From: an uncultured Bacillaceae bacterium
GTDB taxonomy: Bacteria; Bacillota; Bacilli; Bacillales; Pradoshiaceae
NCBI GenBank assembly: GCA_904501845.1
Contig: CAJGCH010000112.1
Span: 1 to 9,089, forward strand
Reading direction: 5' to 3'
Length of the DNA stretch: 9,089 bases
The notes under the pieces are model-generated. The model did no database searches. It was given only the letters and a program-made list of their open reading frames with translations, and had not been told where the DNA came from. Positions 6,022 to 9,089 of this stretch are shown here, piece after piece. Position 1 is the stretch's first letter; the number at the start of each line of letters is the position of its first letter. Both the position numbers and the translations under genes were made by a program.

Positions 6022-7020
6022 ATGCTGAGAATTGGGAATGTCGAAATGAAAAATCCCGTAGTGCTGGCACCGATGGCTGGAGTGTGTAATTCTGCCTTCC
6101 GTCTGACAGTTAAGGAATTTGGGGTAGGGCTTGTTTGTGCGGAGATGGTCAGTGACAAGGGAATTGTATACGGCAATGAGAGGACATTGAACATGCTCTA
6201 TATTGATGAGCGGGAAAAGCCGCTTTCCTTGCAAATTTTTGGAGGAGAGAAGGAATCCTTAGTCCAGGCTGCACAGTACGTTGACAAGAATACAAATGCA
6301 GACATTATTGATATTAATATGGGATGTCCTGTTAATAAGATCATAAAATGTGAAGCGGGTGCTCGCTGGCTTTTGAATCCGGATAAGATCTACGAAATGG
6401 TATCTGCCGTTGTCGATAAGGTGAAAAAGCCTGTCACGGTTAAGATGCGCATTGGCTGGGATGATAATCACATCTTCGTCGCAGAGAACGCACAAGCCGT
6501 AGAAAGAGCGGGCGGGAGCGCTATAGCCGTTCACGGGCGCACACGCGTGCAAATGTACGAAGGAAAAGCTAACTGGGATTATATCAAACTTGCCAAAGAG
6601 TCCGTTAAAATTCCGGTCATCGGAAATGGTGATGTACAAACACCGCAGGATGCAAAGCGAATGCTTGATGAAACTGGCTGTGACGGAGTTATGATTGGCC
6701 GAGCGGCGCTTGGAAACCCGTGGATGATGTATCAGACCGTTAAATATCTTGAGAGCGGCATCCTATTGCCTGAGCCATCTGTTCGCGAAAAAATGGATGT
6801 ATGTATTCTTCATCTCGATCGTCTAATTAACTTGAAAGATGAGTACATCGCCGTTCGCGAAATGCGTAAGCATGCTGCTTGGTATTTAAAGGGCGTGCCG
6901 GGCAGCGGGAAGATCAGAAAAGAAATCAATAATGTGGAAACGCGTGAGCAGCTTGTCGGGCTTCTCTATGGTCTTGTAGAAGACAATGAAATGGACGGTC
7001 AGATAACGACAGCTGTTTGA
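6022..7020 (+). CDS. dusB: tRNA-dihydrouridine synthase (DusB family)
   Basis: An FMN-dependent enzyme that reduces uridine to dihydrouridine in tRNA. The 332 residues form a TIM barrel followed by a helical C-terminal domain. Signatures: VLAPMAGVCNSAFR (14-27, FMN loop), LQIFGG, DINMGCPVNK with the catalytic acid Cys102, KMRIGW with Lys141, HGRTR (171-175), GNGDV (201-205) and GRAALGNPW (226-234, FMN phosphate). The C-terminal part contains VREMRKHAAWYLKG, typical of DusB. ATG 6022 has AGGGAGGT (6007-6014) seven bases upstream. It is the last gene of the folate transcript; a terminator begins 44 bases after its stop. Which tRNA position it modifies cannot be read from the sequence. Confidence 0.96.
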   Translation: MLRIGNVEMKNPVVLAPMAGVCNSAFRLTVKEFGVGLVCAEMVSDKGIVYGNERTLNMLYIDEREKPLSLQIFGGEKESLVQAAQYVDKNTNADIIDINMGCPVNKIIKCEAGARWLLNPDKIYEMVSAVVDKVKKPVTVKMRIGWDDNHIFVAENAQAVERAGGSAIAVHGRTRVQMYEGKANWDYIKLAKESVKIPVIGNGDVQTPQDAKRMLDETGCDGVMIGRAALGNPWMMYQTVKYLESGILLPEPSVREKMDVCILHLDRLINLKDEYIAVREMRKHAAWYLKGVPGSGKIRKEINNVETREQLVGLLYGLVEDNEMDGQITTAV

Positions 7021-7064
7021 TGATTTGACAGCGCCGTATCTAATTACTAAAATAAGCATGAATC

Positions 7065-7097
7065 AAAGCTGCCGGGTCCGTACCGGCAGTTTTTCTT
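7065..7097 (+). terminator. Rho-independent terminator after dusB
   Basis: CTGCCGG (7069-7075) pairs with CCGGCAG (7083-7089) around a seven-base loop. AAAG/TTTT can extend the stem, and T's run from 7090 to 7094 and again at 7096-7097. It separates lysS from the folate cluster. Confidence 0.9.
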
Positions 7098-7124
7098 CTA
7101 TTTTAAAAAAATTCAAGTAGATAC

Positions 7125-7155
7125 TGGTGTCTTATGGTGTTATTTTGTGTAAAAT
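7125..7155 (+). promoter_or_regulatory. Candidate lysS promoter region with three phased repeats
   Basis: TGGTGT (7125-7130), TGGTGT (7135-7140) and TTGTGT (7145-7150) recur every 10 bases. The last overlaps TAAAAT (7150-7155), a -10 candidate with five of six matches preceded by TG. No good -35 is seen. lysS needs a promoter here because a strong terminator ends upstream, but the exact site is uncertain. Confidence 0.35.
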
Positions 7156-7197
7156 AAAAAACAGTATATAGCGATTTAGAGATGGAGTGAGTAGTAA

Positions 7198-8679
7198 ATG
7201 AGCGAAGAATTAAATGACCAGTTCCAGGTCAGACGTGACAAAATGACTCGAATTGCTGAAATGGGGCTTGACCCATTCGGGCAAAAGTTTGTGCGTACAC
7301 ATTTGTCACAAGAAATTATCACTGAGTTCAGTGACTTGGAAAATGAAGAGCTTGAAGCGAAGAATATTGAAGTATCCATTGCCGGCCGAATTATGACTAA
7401 GCGAGGAAAAGGAAAAGCTGGCTTTGCTCACATTAAGGATGTAAGCGGACAAATCCAAATTTATGTGAGAAAAGATGCAATTGGTGATGATGCGTATGAG
7501 CTCTTTAAGATTGCTGACTTGGGCGATATCGTAGGTGTGAAGGGAATTATCTTCAAGACAAAAGTGGGCGAACTGTCCATCAAGGTTAATGAGTTCACAT
7601 TCCTGACAAAATCATTGCGTCCTCTGCCAGAGAAATACCACGGGCTTAAGGATATCGAGGAGCGCTACCGTAAACGTTATCTCGACTTGATTACAAGTGA
7701 AGAGAGCCAAAAGACCTTTATCGCAAGAAGTCGCATCATCCAAGCGATGAGACGTTACTTCGATGATAACGGCTTCTTGGAAGTTGAAACCCCAATGCTT
7801 CACTCTATTGCCGGCGGTGCATCTGCCAGACCGTTTGTGACTCACCATAATGCGCTGGATATGCCAATGTATATGCGTATTGCCATTGAGCTTCACCTAA
7901 AACGCCTGATTGTCGGCGGGTTAGAAAAAGTGTATGAGATCGGACGCGTATTCAGGAATGAAGGTGTATCCACTCGTCACAACCCTGAATTCACAATGCT
8001 TGAGCTTTATGAAGCATATGCGGACTTCCATGATATCATGGACCTTACAGAAAACGTTATTGCCTACATCGCTGAGGAAGTATTGGGAACAACAACAATC
8101 CCATATGGCGAATATGAGGTAAACCTTGCACCTAAATGGACAAGACTTCACATGGTCGATGCCATTAAAGAATATGTTGGTGTAGACTTCTGGAAAGAAA
8201 TGAGCGTGGAAGAGGCCCGTGCACTTGCCAAAGAACATGGTGTACAGATTACAAGTTCTATGGCTGTTGGCCACATCATTAATGAATTCTTCGAGCAAAA
8301 AATCGAAGAAAAATTGATTCAGCCGACATTTGTATATGGTCACCCGGTTGAAATCTCTCCGCTTGCGAAGAAAAATGCCGATGACCCTCGCTTCACAGAC
8401 CGTTTTGAGCTCTTTATCGTGGCGCGTGAGCATGCTAATGCCTTCACAGAGCTAAACGACCCAATCGATCAAAGACAACGCTTTGAGGCACAATTAAAAG
8501 AGCGTGAGCAAGGCAATGATGAAGCTCATATGATGGATGATGATTATATTGAGGCACTAGAATATGGCATGCCGCCAACAGGCGGGCTCGGAATCGGCAT
8601 TGACCGTCTGGTTATGCTCTTAACGAACTCTCCGTCTATTCGCGACGTACTGTTATTCCCGTTAATGAGACATAAATAA
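7198..8679 (+). CDS. lysS: Lysyl-tRNA synthetase, class II
   Basis: LysS charges tRNA-Lys with lysine using ATP; it is an essential cytoplasmic homodimer. The 493 residues hold an N-terminal helical extension, an OB-fold anticodon-binding domain (about 58-140, with IAGRIMTKRGKGKAGFAHI) and a class II catalytic domain. Motif 1 lies near GFLEVETPML (192-201), motif 2 is FRNEGVSTRHNPEFT (252-266), and motif 3 is GLGIGIDRLVML (463-474) with its ATP-binding Arg470. HHNALDMPMYMRIAIELHLKRL is also typical. ATG 7198 has GGAGTGA (7184-7190) seven bases upstream. The N-terminus is slightly shorter than I recall for B. subtilis. No T-box leader is present upstream, as expected for class II LysS in Bacillus. 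Terminators on both sides suggest a monocistronic unit. Confidence 0.98.
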   Translation: MSEELNDQFQVRRDKMTRIAEMGLDPFGQKFVRTHLSQEIITEFSDLENEELEAKNIEVSIAGRIMTKRGKGKAGFAHIKDVSGQIQIYVRKDAIGDDAYELFKIADLGDIVGVKGIIFKTKVGELSIKVNEFTFLTKSLRPLPEKYHGLKDIEERYRKRYLDLITSEESQKTFIARSRIIQAMRRYFDDNGFLEVETPMLHSIAGGASARPFVTHHNALDMPMYMRIAIELHLKRLIVGGLEKVYEIGRVFRNEGVSTRHNPEFTMLELYEAYADFHDIMDLTENVIAYIAEEVLGTTTIPYGEYEVNLAPKWTRLHMVDAIKEYVGVDFWKEMSVEEARALAKEHGVQITSSMAVGHIINEFFEQKIEEKLIQPTFVYGHPVEISPLAKKNADDPRFTDRFELFIVAREHANAFTELNDPIDQRQRFEAQLKEREQGNDEAHMMDDDYIEALEYGMPPTGGLGIGIDRLVMLLTNSPSIRDVLLFPLMRHK

Positions 8680-8686
8680 TAAAATG

Positions 8687-8714
8687 AAAGAGCCGTGGAG
8701 AACACGGCTCTTTT
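8687..8714 (+). terminator. Rho-independent terminator after lysS
   Basis: A perfect 11-pair stem, AAAGAGCCGTG (8687-8697) with CACGGCTCTTT (8703-8713), has a GAGAA loop and a short T-run at 8711-8714. It insulates the rRNA promoters from lysS transcription. Confidence 0.94.
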
Positions 8715-8806
8715 ATATATATCTATATAGCTTCCTTTTGAAATAAAGAGATTAACTCGCTAAATATTTGAAATAAACTATCTATAATCTTTTTCATAAA
8801 TAGCTA
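8715..8806 (+). other. AT-rich spacer upstream of the rRNA promoters, with an 11-bp direct repeat
   Basis: No gene is seen. TTTGAAATAAA occurs at 8737-8747 and again at 8767-8777, exactly 30 bp apart. A perfect TATAAT is at 8783-8788, but it has no -35 at usable spacing. The A/T tracts just before 8807 may act as an UP element for promoter P1. Confidence 0.5.
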
Positions 8807-8843
8807 TTGCAATATAAAATGACCGATGATATATTTATATACG
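8807..8843 (+). promoter_or_regulatory. rRNA operon promoter P1 (sigma-A)
   Basis: -35 TTGCAA (8807-8812), a 17-base spacer, then -10 TATATT (8830-8835, five of six matches), preceded by TGA as a TGn extension. The likely start is G8843, at the beginning of GTCGCC, by analogy with P2. Starting with G would fit the GTP-sensitive initiation known for Bacillus rRNA promoters (inference). Confidence 0.68.
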
Positions 8844-8868
8844 TCGCCGCTGACCTACAGCGAACGAC
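8843..8868 (+). other. Hairpin at the start of the P1 transcript
   Basis: GTCG (8843-8846) pairs with CGAC (8865-8868), and CGCTG (8848-8852) with CAGCG (8858-8862), around loop ACCTA, with a small C/AA internal loop. It is followed by A's, not T's, so it is not a terminator on this strand. It begins at the predicted P1 start. Confidence 0.6.
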
Positions 8869-8924
8869 AAAAAAGAATAAAAAAGTTGTTGACAAGAAAG
8901 GTTGTACTTGATAAGATATTTAAG
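8868..8924 (+). promoter_or_regulatory. rRNA operon promoter P2 (sigma-A) with A-rich UP-like element
   Basis: A perfect -35 TTGACA (8889-8894) is followed by a 17-base spacer and -10 TAAGAT (8912-8917) with a TGA extension at 8909-8911. The A-rich stretch 8869-8886 just upstream resembles an UP element. The likely start is G8924, seven bases after the -10. This is the stronger of the two promoters by consensus. Confidence 0.87.
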
Positions 8925-9047
8925 TCGCCAAAAACGACAACGAAGAAAATTGTTCTTTGAAAACTAAACAAAACGAAACGCTAAGCAAGTCTTAAAATTT
9001 GAGAGTTTAACTCTCGTCAATGTTTTAAATTATAGCTAGATCAAACA
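8924..9047 (+). other. 16S rRNA leader (5' external spacer)
   Basis: The leader opens with GTCG (8924-8927) pairing with CGAC (8935-8938). The boxA region follows at 8951-8965. A hairpin GAGAGT (9001-9006)/ACTCTC (9010-9015) comes next, with possible outer pairing of TTAAAA (8992-8997) and TTTTAA (9023-9028). The leader ends with GATCAAAC (9039-9046), which is complementary to the start of 16S rRNA. Confidence 0.75.
8951..8965 (+). promoter_or_regulatory. boxA antitermination element
   Basis: TGTTCTTTGAAAACT matches the boxA region usual in Bacillus rRNA leaders, where Nus factors load to prevent premature termination. It follows the small GTCG/CGAC hairpin, which may serve as a boxB-like element. 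Confidence 0.8.
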
Positions 9048-9089
9048 TCTTTCGGAGAGTTTGATCCTGGCTCAGGACGAACGCTGGCG
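9048..9089 (+). rRNA. 16S ribosomal RNA, 5' end (truncated by window)
   Basis: AGAGTTTGATCCTGGCTCAG (9056-9075) is the universally conserved 5' segment of bacterial 16S rRNA, followed by GACGAACGCTGGCG. The mature 5' end is placed at about 9048 by analogy with the Bacillus start TTTATCGGAGAG (here TCTTTCGGAGAG), with an uncertainty of one or two bases. Only 42 bases are present. An rRNA operon just after lysS is also the B. subtilis arrangement. Confidence 0.95.

Noticed and set aside
7021..7197. T-box or lysine riboswitch upstream of lysS
   Set aside because: The 177-base gap is largely taken up by the dusB terminator. There is no T-box sequence, no specifier stem and no lysine-aptamer architecture.
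7612..8433. Long minus-strand open frames within lysS
   Set aside because: The 170- and 94-codon frames look like antisense shadows of a conserved gene: odd composition, no start signals, no recognisable domain.
8783..8788. Perfect TATAAT as an additional rRNA promoter
   Set aside because: No -35 match lies at 16-18 bases; the nearest TTGAAA is only nine bases away. P1 and P2 downstream explain the region better.
8843..8874. Hairpin between P1 and P2 as a terminator
   Set aside because: It is followed by A's on this strand and by mixed AT on the other, with no T-run. It coincides with the predicted P1 start instead.
1..9089. A hidden defence, mobile or otherwise undescribed system
   Set aside because: Every substantial stretch is accounted for by conserved core genes in the B. 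subtilis order. No CRISPR, insertion sequence, inverted terminal repeats, attachment site or unfamiliar gene was seen.

Overview
The window is a stretch of ordinary Firmicute core chromosome, almost certainly from a member of the Bacillaceae. The order ftsH – coaX – hslO – yacD-type foldase – cysK – folP – folB – folK – yazB – dusB – lysS – 16S rRNA matches the region just after the origin in Bacillus subtilis and its relatives. Base composition is moderate. Ribosome binding sites are strong Bacillus-type purine runs, TTG starts are used, and the rRNA leader carries a Bacillus-type boxA. All genes lie on the + strand. I see no mobile element, CRISPR array, tRNA, toxin-antitoxin or defence locus, and I do not find an undescribed system here.

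Layout. Positions 2-286 are the C-terminal end of FtsH, followed by a terminator (299-328). Positions 375-2926 hold a tightly spaced run of coaX (type III pantothenate kinase), hslO (Hsp33 redox chaperone) and a membrane-anchored PrsA/parvulin-like protein. A 125-base gap with a good sigma-A promoter leads into cysK (3052-3978), which ends at a strong terminator. A second promoter region (about 4049-4057) starts the folate cluster folP-folB-folK-yazB-dusB (4109-7020), in which neighbouring genes overlap or nearly touch. A terminator (7065-7097) closes that unit. lysS (7198-8679) follows and has its own strong terminator. Positions 8715-9047 are the promoter and leader region of an rRNA operon: two sigma-A promoters about 81 bp apart, an A-rich UP-like element, boxA and processing-type hairpins. 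The window ends 42 bases into 16S rRNA.

How the genes fit together. FolP, FolB and FolK catalyse consecutive or adjacent steps of dihydropterin/dihydropteroate synthesis. CysK closes cysteine biosynthesis. CoaX would start CoA synthesis. DusB (tRNA dihydrouridine), LysS and the rRNA operon belong to translation. Hsp33 and the parvulin-like protein handle protein quality control in the cytoplasm and at the membrane.

What is unusual: (1) CoaX has Glu instead of the family's near-invariant Asp at residue 6 and Lys instead of Gly in its TGG motif, so it may be altered or inactive. (2) The pabB-pabA-pabC genes, which sit between cysK and folP in B. subtilis, are absent. (3) The two rRNA promoters begin matching GTCGCC...CGACAA hairpins. 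(4) The predicted 16S 5' end lies inside an 11-bp hairpin formed between leader and mature rRNA. (5) Three TKGTGT repeats at exact 10-bp spacing lie upstream of lysS. Family comparisons are from memory; no database search was run.
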